Source: Adiantum capillus-veneris (lineage: Eukaryota; Streptophyta; Polypodiopsida; Polypodiales; Pteridaceae). Taken from it: 64,000 nt of DNA. Below, piece by piece: positions 22,472 through 33,894 of the stretch (within the stretch, counting starts at the first letter, position 1; the number at the start of each line of letters is the position of its first letter). The position numbers and the translations under genes were made by a program. The notes under the pieces are model-generated. The model did not search any database, had not been told where the DNA came from, and was given only the letters and a program-made list of their open reading frames with translations. The DNA is taken from NCBI GenBank assembly GCA_014529385.2, contig CM043957.1:67541503-67605502 (forward strand). Reading direction: 5' to 3'.

Positions 22472-25400
22472 TGTCTGCACGAGTGCATTTTATTTGCGAG
22501 CTTTCAATTTCGAGCTTTTGCAATCAAACCCAATTTTGCGAGCTTTTTGATTTTAGATTTAGAGCCTTTTCTAATGACACAAAAAATTAATCCAAAACAA
22601 AGACATCAGAATATTATACATCAAAATATTATACACGACAAAAAGGATCTATACACTAGAATATTATAGACAAAGACATCAGAATATTATACACGACAAA
22701 AAAGATCTATAATCTCACAAAAAATTGGCTTAAGATTTTGAGTCTCTTTTAATGATACACACCAAAAACATGTACAAGATTCTAAAAGCCCTAATTTTGA
22801 GCTTGTACAATTGTCTAGATAGATACCACAAAGCATGATTCTCTTACTAAAAGGAATTAAAATAAAGTCTCGTATGTCTAGAAAAGCTACTCCACATCTA
22901 ATACAAAAGAGAAATCTACTTCAATGCATACCTCTACAGGACAATCTCTAAGATTTAGGCTCACTACACCACATGCTTTATCTTGCGGGTTTGACCTAAT
23001 ACAAATGCAAGGTCTGTGGGAGTTAGTGCAGGCTGATGAATGACCATGTGCTCTTTTGGTTGAAGCCCTAGAATATGCACATACACATAGTACATGTGCT
23101 TACATGCCAAAAACGCTTTATGTGTAGATTCTCTCTTCTGAAAATCGGGACAAGTGCAACTAGGTTCTACCTTAATGTGTACATCATAACAACTCTCTAT
23201 CAATATTCAAAAAACTATGTGTTGTTCACTTTCTAATTTCTCGTCCAAGAACGTTGCAACCATGCTTGCAGCTGACTCCAATCTCTTTTGCGCTTCTTTG
23301 GAAATACCATGTCTCCACTTACGCTTCCTGCTACTACTGGAGTCTCCTTGTGTAAGAGTAGCATTTGTATTGTTCATGGGTCGTAGTGGTGTTGCAAAAT
23401 ATGAAAATTGAAATCCACTTTGTACCAAGCTGTCACTCTCTTCCTTTGATAAATTGGTTCCAATATCCACTTGCCATAAAGTAGGAACGACAGGTGAGAA
23501 TTTAACTTGCCTCTATACTTTTTGTGTGTGGCCTACTTCATAATTGCAGAAGCATATCCACTGTACAATTGTCTTGTCTTTAAAAGTTCTCTCAGACCAA
23601 AAACAAGGAGCAACCATTCCCACATTACGGCTTTGTAATTTGTTACTACAACTTTTCTTCCCTACCATTCCAAAACATTTCCTCATGTAATTGGCTGGCA
23701 TCCTTCGCAAAGCCCACTTTTAGCGGGCAACTTGGACCTCTTGAATACACCTTGCTGAATTCTCCCCAGGCTGCACTGGAATGCTATCTCCTACTTCACT
23801 ATTAGTGACAACATATACTTCTTCATTATCCTCTCTATCAAAATGTATACTCCGTGGTCTCCCTTTGGTTTTCGCTGTCTTGCTTCCATTACATATCCAG
23901 GTTTATGTGAGCTTGTACCGACTGCACATGTTTTCTTCTTCCGTTGTACTGTCTCTTTGTCACCTTCCATCATAGGCTCCTCATACAAAGGACTACCAGC
24001 AACCAAGCCTTTTAATGTACTCGTAAAATGATTTGGATTTGGAGATTCTCTGCGTTTGGAACTGGCCATCATTGCTTCTATGGTAGGGCCTGTTCCGATG
24101 TATCTGCCTGTGGTGTATTCCAATCTTTTTGCACATTGAATATATGCATTCAAAACATCATTGACACATGCATCATAAAGTGAGATTTTACGTTTACCAC
24201 CTTCACCTGCCAGCCAGCTAGCATGGATGCTCTCTGACAAGTTTATACTTGGAATTTGAGCTCTCTCCCATGGACTCTTACTGACCCATAAATACAAAAC
24301 AATTAAAAGCATATAAATGTAAATCTCTGTTTTCAAGTATTTAATAAGAACCAAAAAAATGATTGATATACCGTTGTCTCAGCGCTTCCCCAATGGGCAA
24401 TCCGTTGCTCCCACCAATTAAACCATCTCTCTAAAGCCTTTTTATTATCCCCTATCACATATTTCACCCACCATTCTCGTATTGTGGAAGCTATACGAGA
24501 AGCCTCATTTGTAGTCTTTGCTAAGCGCCATGCTTCACACATTTCAATGTGATGCATTTGTCTATCTGTAGCGACATGTTTTTTTGTATGCTTGTGTAGA
24601 CTCTGCTCCCAATGGAAAAGACACGAGCGCTCCCTTCCCTCCATTACATTATGCCATCCACCATTGTATACAACTCGTATTGCCAGCCAATTAGCCCCAG
24701 CTTCATCAGACATAAATCCAACAACGTCTGTTGGTTCATGCCCACACCTCTCCATAACTGTGCTTAAATTTCTCCAAAACAAGATTTGTGTTTCTTCGTC
24801 TTCTTCTTTACATTCACATATTGCAATCACTTGCAATGCTCACATGCTATACACATAGAACAAATAATTTATAACAGGTGTCTTATATCAAACATGCTAT
24901 CTAACATATTTTTATAAATTCACTTACCCAGGATCATAAACCGAGCAGCACATAGTTGCCCATCCTTCAATTCGATGAGTATGATCAAAGTGCACCCAAG
25001 CACTACTCAAATCTCCTGTCCCTCATCGCCTCATTCTATTGACTAGTTCAACTCTAGAAGCAGGTCCTTTTGTGGACATTTTGAATACATAACATTTGTC
25101 GCTAGGTCCACCTTGGCCTGGAAAACGACTTCCATGAAAGAATGGAAAAACACACCGTTTCTATAGCAATAGTATATTGTCGTATCCATCACCAACAACC
25201 TGACCCTGTTTAGCTTTCTCATTTGAAAAAATACTTTTGAATCCCCTATTTTGAACAAGGGGCATCATTTCCTCAAGAAAATGATTAAGCTCTACATCAG
25301 TGGCTTCTAAATCATCTTCTTTAGTCAATGATTGAAATAGCATTTGACGAGAAACTAACTTCTGTACTTTTCTAGGACCCCCCTTCTCAATCTTTAAAAC

Positions 25401-26000
25401 TGTCATAACAAGATTGCGCACTTTTTCAAAAGCTGCCCTTCTAGTACCTGGCTGTACATTGTGGTCATGCACTCCCAGATGGATCACCAAACGTGTTATT
25501 GTTGTTTCCTTTGGCATCACATAATAGATCATACACTTGCAAACATTTGAACAAGTGACTGTTCTGTCACAATAGTGGCAGGTTATTTTAGATTTACCTT
25601 CGCTAGCAGGATAGCCCATGCTGATTTGTTTGTCCAGATGTCCATGAAAGAAGGCGTCATTGTATTTCCTTTCACCAAGGTAAAAAGGGAATGTCACTCT
25701 GCAACATTGAAGGCTTCCAAGACAATAACTCAAACGCACAGTGCAATCTATGGCCATGTTGGTGGATGCTGGGCGAGACCAAAGGTGACCGTCGTACTTC
25801 TGCTCCATACCGAGCATCCTTTTATTGTTGTGAATTGGAGGAAGCTCGAAACAAACATTGCCATTATAAGAATTTGGGAGCTCGTCAACCTTTTTGGGAG
25901 TTCCACAAATCTCTAAAATTTTAGACAACCTACACGATTTACCTTTGTCTTTTATCCATGAAATGATGGATATATCCTGTGAATACTCTTGCATTGTATT
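22472..26000 (-). mobile_element. MULE-like DNA transposon, second copy
   Basis: Contains a full-length but broken transposase frame (22964-25994) and a 3' non-coding region shared with the left end of the window. Between 22600 and 22720 the 3' region has three short tandem copies of ATATTATACACGACAAAAA(G)GATCTATA. Neither terminal inverted repeats nor a 9-bp target duplication could be identified, so the outer limits are approximate; the left side abuts the LTR ending at 22471. Confidence 0.65.
22964..25994 (-). pseudogene. MULE-type transposase with introns and SWIM finger
   Basis: Order on the minus strand: N-terminal frame 25994-25161 with CHYCDRTV and RLVIHLGVHDHNV, resembling the zinc cluster at the start of FAR1/MULE proteins; a frameshifted stretch to 24930 (SSAWVHFDHTHRIEGW); catalytic part 24836-24361 with GFMSDEAGANWLAIRVVY and CLFHWEQSLHKHT, the second acidic residue region and the C-x2-H motif of MULE transposases; 24290-23791 with INLSESIHASWLAG; then the SWIM finger CTCPDF...CKHMYYVYV at about 23150-23070. 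Good splice signals bound the gaps: donor GGGTAAGTG near 24929, and donor CGGTATAT near 24370 with acceptor GGTCAG near 24287. A frameshift near 25160, others after 23791 and a stop at about 23203 inactivate it. Confidence 0.8.
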
Positions 26001-26550
26001 TTGACCCGGGACACTTGTTGGGAGCTAGTTTTGAGGATGCTAAGGTCAAAATTTTGAAAAGTTTTGTATGTAGGAATTGTAGTCCTCAATACGAGGAAAA
26101 ATATTCCTTCTTTAAGTTTTTTCAGATTCCTTCATTTTGATGCTCGTTTCAGCGCGTAGATTAGGGACGAAGTGGAGAAAATGCTGTTTTGCGCTGTTTT
26201 TGTAGAAATTGTCAACTTATAGATGAATTTTCAGCCAAACTGAGCTGGATATGAATTTTTGTATCACACAACTGTCGAAGAGCTCGACAAGGCAAACAAA
26301 TTCATGTGAGTCGGCCTCGGGCAAATTCTGAACCGTTTAGGAGTTACGGCTCGCTGAAAATGGCCGAGAATCGTGGACTTACAAAAAAAAAAAAAACTCA
26401 GTTATGGCCGCTTTGCTTAAGACTAGAAAGAGGTAAAAAATAGTGAATGTCAAAGCTTAGGTTTGAAGCATTACTACTTCGGGAACTAATCGTCTACCTG
26501 CTTGAGCTAACATAGTCCAGTACCATCGCGCGCGCATCATGTTGGTGCCT
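26001..26550. other. Unassigned spacer
   Basis: No ORF with a motif. A (A)14 tract lies near 26381. It may be LTR-like or MULE 5' flank; nothing supports one over the other. Confidence 0.4.
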
Positions 26551-26552
26551 CC

Positions 26553-26604
<52 letters not shown>
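26551..26604. repeat. (CT)n(CA)n compound microsatellite
   Basis: About 11 CT units followed by about 16 CA units. Confidence 0.95.
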
Positions 26605-26606
<2 letters not shown>

Positions 26607-26624
26607 TTGTCGTTGTGGCACCGA

Positions 26625-27455
26625 AAGATAGATTGCAGAGAACCGTTCAACGCGGAAAAAAAGGGGGCCCCAGAGCGCGTCTATCATCCGCGCGCGCGTG
26701 GATGATGGGCGGGCTCTGCGTCCCCCGGTTCTCTGCGGTCTATCTTCTTGCGATGACTGGCTTTCTTCAAGTTCTGATTAAAAATGATTTTGGTGTTCAT
26801 AACAAATCTATCTGATAAATTGTATGCTTTGATCAGAAATTGCCAAAAAAAGGGGGGGAGGGCAGAGCTCCCCCATCATCCGTGCGCGCGCGGATGATGG
26901 GGGAGCTCTGCCCTCCCACCCTTTTTTTGGCAATTTCTGATTAAGCATACAATTTATCAAATAGATGTCATTAAATTTTGGGATTAACTCCACAAAATTA
27001 ATGAAAATAGCACAAAGCTCACCAAATCTACAAAAAAAGAGGGAGACAGAGCTCCCCCATCATCCGCGCGCGCGCGGATGATGGGGGAGCTTTTTTGTCG
27101 ATTTGGTGAGCTTTGTCAAGGATATTGTAGGAAAAATGCTTTTGCTTGAGGTTATTGAAATAAAACCTAAATTATTTGATATATATTTGTTCAATAAACA
27201 CATCAAAAACGCAAAAAAAAGGGGAGACAGAGCAACCCCATCATCCGCGCGTGCAGGGATGATTGGGGAGATCTGCCTCCCCCTTTTTTGTAGATTTGGT
27301 GAGCTTTGTCAATGGTGTTGCTGGAAATAGTCTTTTGATTAAGGTTTCTGAAATGTTTTCCCCCCATCATCTGTGTCGACAAAAAAAGGGAGGTAGAGCT
27401 CCCATCATCCGCGCGCACGCGGATGATGGGGAATCTCTGCCTCCCCCTTTTTTTG
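26625..27455. repeat. Array of five long palindromes with CG-repeat cores
   Basis: Each unit has the core CATCCGCGCGCGCGGATG, or a close variant, flanked by GAGCTCCCCCAT/ATGGGGGAGCTC and an A-run/T-run. Centres are near 26695, 26886, 27070, 27251 and 27415, a spacing of 191, 184, 181 and 164 bp. The second unit (26807-26966) has about 80-bp arms with only about five mismatches. Arms outside the core differ between units, but the right arms of units 3 and 4 share GATTTGGTGAGCTTTGTCAA, and the left arm of unit 4 is the complement of the right arm of unit 5. The cores would form hairpins and Z-DNA-prone alternating CG. Confidence 0.9.
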
Positions 27456-27512
27456 CATTTTTTATGTGGTCTTATATAAACTAAAAACTATATTATATGT
27501 GTTGTGTAGATA

Positions 27513-29323
27513 ATGGCACCAAAGAGGGATAGCAAGAAAAGAAAACCTCCAGTCTCTATAGTGAGCATGAAGCTTAGGTCCGGTTGTATACCAAAGGGAG
27601 CTATCGATTAGGAGGCATCATCACGAGTCCGACATTTGGACACTCCACCAAATAAAAAGAACAAGATTCTAAAAAGGTGTGTTTTTATTGATGATGAGGC
27701 CTAATGCTTAAACGCATCATGGAAAATAGACCGCCTATAGCTTGGGCAAACTCACCTCGAGTTCCTGCATTGATGCCTACCCCACCCATGGAGCAACAGT
27801 TGCCATTACAACACATGGTCCCTAGAACCCAAAATGTGGTCCAAACCACACCGTTGCCACCTCCAGTGCTAGGACCGCAACCCCCTCATCCAAGAGTTAC
27901 ACCTATGAACCAAATAGGTTGCGAGTCATCTAGTACTTATGTAGATTGCGAAGAGGACATAGACTCTAGTATCACCTATGGAGTCGACATGCTTGAGGAG
28001 TGTCCCATGTACTATATGGAAGACCATTGGGGACAAATCAAACCGGTATATCAAGCTACTGCGCTAGCAACAAGAGGCCAAAACATTAATAGTTTTACCA
28101 AGAGACCACCTCTTCAGTGCTACGAATGTGGTGGACCACATCGAGTAGCCGAGTGCCCCATTAGAATGCAAAAGAATGCCGCACTAATGCAAACAAGTCA
28201 AGGGAGTGCATTGGCAATGCCAATACTCACTTGTAATCGTTGTGGCATAGATCATTTGATCGCACAGTGTCCTAACAATCCAAACGCACTGAAAATCACA
28301 CCATTGAACATAATAGAGATTGTTGATGGGACACCACCAACTATAAACATAGCACCAGTGAATGCACTCACACGGTCGATGCTCCAAAAGCAAAATTACA
28401 TCCTCGAAGAGAGAGATGCTGCATCCATTGGCCGAGCGAGAAAGAAGAAAACACGAAGAAAGAAATCCCTTAATGCTTCTAGCTCAAAACCTAGTTCAAA
28501 GACTAACATAGGGACAGGAGAGGATCCCGTGTATATGAATGACCCTGAGGATGACTCAGATTCGATAGAGACCACGGAGACCAAAACTGTTACTACAAAG
28601 GAAAAAGCCAGTGAGGAGGATCACAAGAGAGAATTACGACGAACACCAAAAGAGTATTCAAAGTTAAACTACCCAGTTGCGAACCCCCAAGATAAGCCAC
28701 GAGAGATAAAAAATGAGGATTGCAAGAGAAAGATTGGAACCTATCCAAACCCAACAGTGGAAATTGAACGAGTCCAACAACTGAGGGGTTTGGTGGAAGA
28801 AACTCAACGAACATTAGAACCTGAACCCAAACACATCCAAATGTCGGACACAGTGTTTCCCACACAAGTTCAACCTCACAAGAACTACAGGCCGTTAGCT
28901 ATACCCAGTATCATTCGTGAAGAGAGTGAGGGTAGGACATCTGAAAGTGGACACACACCTTTCCTACTAGAGAGAATGTTTGGTGAGGGAATACCTGACC
29001 CCCTTGAGGAAGTGGAGATTCCATCTTCACCATTCTCTTGTCAGGGTCCTACGTCCCACAAGATTCCATCAAATGTTGCCAAATTGATGGATTTCATGTC
29101 TTCAGAAGTTAGAACCACCATCATGCCCAAACTATACAAAGACCCCGAGCTAGTCTCATCTCTTCGAGCCTTCCGCAATGGAGAATTACAGGCCGGATTA
29201 CCACAGTTTGCACATATGAACAAACCTGACTCGGTAATGAATGATGAGGAACATTTAGCACCACCATCTGACCTAGCGGGACATGAATCTGTAATTGAAG
29301 TACCCGTTAACAAGTTGGGGTAA
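27513..29323 (+). pseudogene. E1 gag, with capsid part deleted
   Basis: A start at 27513 gives a basic 32-residue peptide (MAPKRDSKKRKPPVS) with MKLRSG, like MFLRSG at the start of E4 gag, then a stop at 27609. The long frame runs 27704-29323 (539 codons): two zinc knuckles, CYECGGPHRVAEC near residue 139 and CNRCGIDHLIAQC near residue 176 (C-x2-C-x3-H-x4-C), then a basic stretch (RARKKKTRRKKS) and a long acidic, Pro-rich tail. The capsid region of about 350 residues present in E4 gag is absent, so particle formation seems lost. The frame ends with TAA at 29321 and continues in the same frame into protease. Confidence 0.8.
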
Positions 29324-32296
29324 TACTTTGAAGGTGATGAATCTAATTCTACTCTGCCAATCACTACTAAGGGATTAACTGTAAAGGGAGTCCTTGACGG
29401 TGGTGCGGGAGTCAGCATGGTGACAAAGAGTTTTTGGGAGTCTATGGGGCGACCTCACCTTGAAGCCACAAGCGTAGTGGTAAAAATGGCTAATGGATCT
29501 ATTGTTACGCCTATTGGAATGCTTAAGGATCTCAGGATCAAGGTCTTGGGACACAAGGTAAGGCAGACTTTCATTATTATGGATTTTTCCAAGCATCCTA
29601 TGTCATTTGAGATGATCTTAGGGCGTCCATTCATGAGGGAAGCAAAAATGGTGCATGACTGGTCCAAAAACCACGTCTACTTACAGTTCCAAGACTCTGT
29701 CATTCGAGTTGATCTTTTAAGTGGTCGAACGCATCCTCTAGGAAATAAATTCATCATTGATAATCGATCAGACACAACAATTCACTCAGCTCCATTACAG
29801 TATTGTTACACGTGTAACAAAGACACGGATATTGGGGAGAACTCTCCTTATATGGATATCCTACCCGGAATGGCTGAGTCAGACAATGTCGATTGGGTAC
29901 ACCTAGCGAAAACTATAGATACATGGGGAGCTAGAGGAACAACCTGGGTAACACCAGATGGGGAGGAGATACCACACATTGCACCAGTAAACATGTTAGG
30001 TGTAGCGCATGTAACATCCGATGATAAGAAAGAGGCACACCTACCTGAGAGTGAAACCGATGATTCCTCAAAGGCTTCAGGCCAATACACATCAGAAACG
30101 GAATCTCAGGGAGAAATGGATTTAGAACCTGAGGATACATCGAGAGAGCCAAGTATAGAAACTGAACACTCAAGGTCTAGTACGACCATCTATGGTAATT
30201 TATATGAGAGTGAAGAAGATACAAACGAAGACCTATCAAGCGAGTCGAGTTCAAACATTTACCAAAATCAAAACATTAACAAGAAACAAAGTTCATATAA
30301 GAGACGACGATATCGAGAAAATGTGAGAGCTAGGATAAACAAGGAAAGATCTACTGCAGAATGGCTTAGCTATCTAGGGGCATGTGATGCTCATCGAAGG
30401 CTAGTAGACAATTGGGGTGAACATCTCCAGAATGTCATGTGGTGCAGCCCACGACCCATTGACCTCGCTCAATTGGAGGTTACAGAGCCGAAATTGAGTC
30501 AAACTATAAGAAGACGTCAAAACCGAGAGTTAGCACAACAACAAAAGGAAGCAGAACTAAAAGAAAGGTCTCCGTCAGGACAAGAGCCTGCTGACTTACA
30601 TACGGCTCCTAAACATTTTAAATCTTATACCACGGGGGAGCGAAAGGTTGTGTATGACAAAGCCCAACGAATACCTACCAATGGAAGTAGTGGAGTCTAT
30701 GATGGTCCAGCGGTAGTTAAAGAGATAGAATTAGCAGAACCAGGTGAGGAGTCTAAACCAGTCTTTATTGCTCAAGACCTTACAGAAACTGAAGAGGCTG
30801 TACTTAAGGAGCTCCTCAAGGAATACAAGGATATCTTTGCTTGGACATATCATGACATGAAGGGCGTTCCACCTTCTATGGTGCAACATACAATTCCCAT
30901 GATCAACACTGCTAAACCCGTCCAGCAACGACCCTATCCAATGAATCCTAAGTACGCCAAAATTGTACAAGAGGAGATTGAAAAACTTATCCAATGTGGA
31001 TTCATATACCCTATTGAGCACTCAGAATGGGTTTCTCCAATAGTCATTGTGCCAAAAAAGAATGGGAAACTAAGAGTGTGCGTGGACCTCAAGAAAGTTA
31101 ATGCAGCCACTAGGAGAGATCATTATCCCTTGCCATATTCAGAACATGTGCTTGAAAGAGTTGCGGGCAAGGAAGCTTATAGCTTTTTATATGGGTACTC
31201 TGGTTACAATCAAATCACAATTGAATTAGAGGACCAAGCTAAAACTGCTTTTATCACAGAGTTTGGAGTGTTTGCATTTCGTGTTATGGCTTTTGGCTTA
31301 ACGAATGCCCCTGCTACATTCCAACGATTAATAAACACTGCGTTTAAAGAATTTCTAAGGGAGTTTTGTGAAGCTTTCCTAGACGACCTTTGTGTTTATT
31401 CTTCTTGGGAGAAGCATTTGTTATATCTACGAAAAATATTTGAAAGGTGCAGATTTTATCGCATCTCATTGAACCCTTTCAAATGCCAATTTTGGGTTAA
31501 GCATGGAGTCATTCTAGGGCATATAGTGTCCAAGAACGGGATATCCACAGATGAGAGTAAGATTAAAGCCATTGCCGATTTTCCACCACCTACGAACTAT
31601 AAAGGAGTTCAAAGATTTATGGGCCATGTTGGTTATTATCGAAGATTTATTTTAAACTTTGCAGAGATAGCGCGTCCATTATACAAGCTTCTTATCGAGT
31701 TTCACTGGACGGAAGAATGTCATCAATCTTATGAGTTGTTAAAGAAGGCCCTAACAAGTGCTCCAATCCTGCGAACACCCGATTGGAATGTACCTTTTCA
31801 TGTGCATATTGATGCATCAAATTTTGCTATTGGGTGTGTTCTAACTCAACCAGGAGAACATAAATTGGACTACCCTATTAGCTTTGCAAGTTGCCAATTA
31901 AATGATGCCGAGATGAACTACACTACTACAGAGCGCGAAGGTCTAGTTATGATTTACGCAGTAAAGAAATTTTGCTATTACCTTCTTGCTACCAAGTTTG
32001 TGTTTTATGTTGATCATCAAGCATTGCTATATTTGGTAAACAAGCCGTGTTCCATAGGTCGAATTACACGATGGTTGTTAATTCTTCTTGAGTTTGAATT
32101 CACCATTGTTGTGAGGCCTGGGAGGAAACATGTCATGGCGGATCATTTATCTCGTATCCCTAATGGTGAAGCTCCTATGGGGGTTGATGATGAATTGCCT
32201 GATACTCCTTTGTTCATTGTTGAGACAATGCCTGAATGGAGTGAAAAGATTGTTAACTTCTTAGTTAATGGTTTTCCACCCAAAGAAAAGATATAG
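29324..32296 (+). CDS. E1 protease, reverse transcriptase and RNase H
   Basis: The frame follows gag after one TAA, without a frame change; the first ATG is at 29417. First comes a retropepsin-like domain: LDGGAGVSMVTKSFW at about 29393 and EMILGRPFMREAKMVHDW at about 29610. The catalytic triad is D-G-G instead of D-T/S-G. RT follows: WVSPIVIVPKKNGKLRVCVD, FGLTNAPATFQRLIN, and the active site FLDDLCVYSS near 31377. RNase H has HIDASNFAIGCVL, TTEREGL and the end motif GRKHVMADHLSRIP. The domains are uninterrupted for 959 codons from the ATG. A one-base shift at about 32285-32296 ends the frame; the next frame continues as integrase. Confidence 0.92.
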   Translation, partial: YFEGDESNSTLPITTKGLTVKGVLDGGAGVSMVTKSFWESMGRPHLEATSVVVKMANGSIVTPIGMLKDLRIKVLGHKVRQTFIIMDFSKHPMSFEMILGRPFMREAKMVHDWSKNHVYLQFQDSVIRVDLLSGRTHPLGNKFIIDNRSDTTIHSAPLQYCYTCNKDTDIGENSPYMDILPGMAESDNVDWVHLAKTIDTWGARGTTWVTPDGEEIPHIAPVNMLGVAHVTSDDKKEAHLPESETDDSSKASGQYTSETESQGEMDLEPEDTSREPSIETEHSRSSTTIYGNLYESEEDTNEDLSSESSSNIYQNQNINKKQSSYKRRRYRENVRARINKERSTAEWLSYLGACDAHRRLVDNWGEHLQNVMWCSPRPIDLAQLEVTEPKLSQTIRRRQNRELAQQQKEAELKERSPSGQEPADLHTAPKHFKSYTTGERKVVYDKAQRIPTNGSSGVYDGPAVVKEIELAEPGEESKPVFIAQDLTETEEAVLKELLKEYKDIFAWTYHDMKGVPPSMVQHTIPMINTAKPVQQRPYPMNPKYAKIVQEEIEKLIQCGFIYPIEHSEWVSPIVIVPKKNGKLRVCVDLKKVNAATRRDHYPLPYSEHVLERVAGKEAYSFLYGYSGYNQITIELEDQAKTAFITEFGVFAFRVMAFGLTNAPATFQRLINTAFKEFLREFCEAFLDDLCVYSSWEKHLLYLRKIFERCRFYRISLNPFKCQFWVKHGVILGHIVSKNGISTDESKIKAIADFPPPTNYKGVQRFMGHVGYYRRFILNFAEIARPLYKLLIEFHWTEECHQSYELLKKALTSAPILRTPDWNVPFHVHIDASNFAIGCVLTQPGEHKLDYPISFASCQLNDAEMNYTTTEREGLVMIYAVKKFCYYLLATKFVFYVDHQALLYLVNKPCSIGRITRWLLILLEFEFTIVVRPGRKHVMADHLSRIPNGEAPMGVDDELPDTPLFIVETMPEWSEKIVNFLVNGFPPKEKI

Positions 32297-33894
32297 CTCG
32301 AAAATTAATCAAGGAACGCGAACTCTATTGCTTACTGGTTGGAACTCTCTATAAGAGAGGAAAAGATGATGTTCTTAGACGCTGTGCCCGCGAGGATGAG
32401 TATTTATATATTCTACAAGAGGCACACATGGGTGTAGCTGGTGGTCACTTTTCAGGAAACTTGACTGCCCGAAAGATCTTACAGTCAGGCTATTGGTGGC
32501 CCACTCTGTTTAAGGATGCATCACTTTTTGCAAAGGGATTTGATGAATGCCAACGCTTCAAGAAGCCGCAAAGAAGTGATAGGATGCCTCTACATCCCAT
32601 CAAGGTAACCCAACCATTTGAAAAGTGGGGCTTAGACTTTGTAGGACCGATTAGTCCGGCTGCATGTAACACACAATCACGATATATCATTGTGGCTACC
32701 GACTATGTAACCAAATGGGCTGAAGCAAAAGCAACACGAAAGGCGGATACAAAAACAAGAGCTAAGTTCCTCTTTGAGAACATTATCACACGTTTTGGAT
32801 GCCCCTTTGAACTTGTGAGTGACAATGGAACTCATTTTATAAATGAAGTAATAGAAGAACTCACATCAAACTTCATGATATCTCACCACAAGTCTACACC
32901 CTATCATCCCCAAGAAAATGGCCAAGCTGAGAGTACCAACAAAACTCTCATCTCCATTTTGACAAAGACAGTCGAGGCTCATCGCACTGATTGGGACCTA
33001 AAGCTTACATCAGCTTTATGGGCTTATCGTACTGCGTATAAAGTTGCTATTAATTGCACACCGTTTAAGATGGTGTATGGCCAAGAAGCAGTTATGCCAT
33101 GGGAGTTTGTCATTCCTAGTCTTCGAGTAGCTTCTCAAGAAGGTTGGGATGGTAATCCCTTAGTGGAGCGCTTATATATCCTAGAAAGGCTAGATGAAGA
33201 AAGGCAATTAGCTGTGCGAAATGCTCTAGTGGAGAAGGATAGGAGAAAGAAGTGGTTTGATAGCCATTTAAAGGATAAAGACATCAAGGTTGGTGATAAA
33301 GTTCTTATGTACGGGGTACGTAATGAAAAGAAGAAATTGAAATACGCTGATAAGGGACCATATCGAGTGTGTGAAATTACCCCGCAAGGTACCATTCGTG
33401 TGGAGACTCTAGATGGAGTTGAAACCATTGGATTCCTTAATGGGAGTAAATTCAAAAGATATTATGATCCTCTAAGCCAGGAAGAGTTGCAAGCCATCCA
33501 TCAAAAGAAGGCTGCCAAGGAACAAGCAGAGCTTAAAAAAATCAAAGCAAGAGTTGAGGCTCGAGAACGACAACAACGTCTTAGACGCCAACGAGAGGCT
33601 AATCTGGGAATCACGCAAGCATTTTTCGAGGACACAGATGAAGACTCATTAGAATCTGAGCCACCCCTACGATACCCAATTGAGCTAAATAGCCCCTATG
33701 GGAAAGTACTATACAATGCCTTATTAGATACGGGAGCTAAACACAATTTGTTATCCTATGGAGTTTGGTGTCAATTAGGGAAACCGACCCTATGCCCGAG
33801 TACGATGCAATTCAAGGGCATTAATAAAAAGAAAACTGCTATTCTTGGAGTCCTTCAGACCCCTGTTGTCTATGACAATGGAAGCATAGTGTAG
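32291..33894 (+). CDS. E1 integrase fused to a second aspartic protease
   Basis: The frame is open from about 32291, with ATG at 32428 (488 codons). Integrase: zinc region H-x5-GGHF...FDEC, where the first Cys of the C-x2-C pair is Phe; core GLDFVGPI, VSDNGTHF and ENGQAESTNK, which hold the D, D and E catalytic residues; C-terminal domain with KVGDKVLMY. After a basic coiled-coil-like linker (residues about 362-400, RQQRLRRQREAN) a second retropepsin begins: NALLDTGAKHNLLSYGVWCQ, with D434-T-G as a canonical triad. A TAG at 33892 interrupts this domain; it resumes in the same frame. An extra protease behind integrase is not part of the standard Ty3 layout. Confidence 0.88.

Noticed and set aside
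26540-26560. TTGGTGCCTCC as the missing primer site of E1
   Set aside because: Only the first eight bases fit, it runs into a CT microsatellite, and the relative E4 uses a TTGGCGCC type site.
32428-32690. Frameshift between E1 RNase H and integrase as programmed
   Set aside because: No slippery heptamer or pseudoknot was evident and Ty3 relatives keep one frame here; a single-base indel is simpler.
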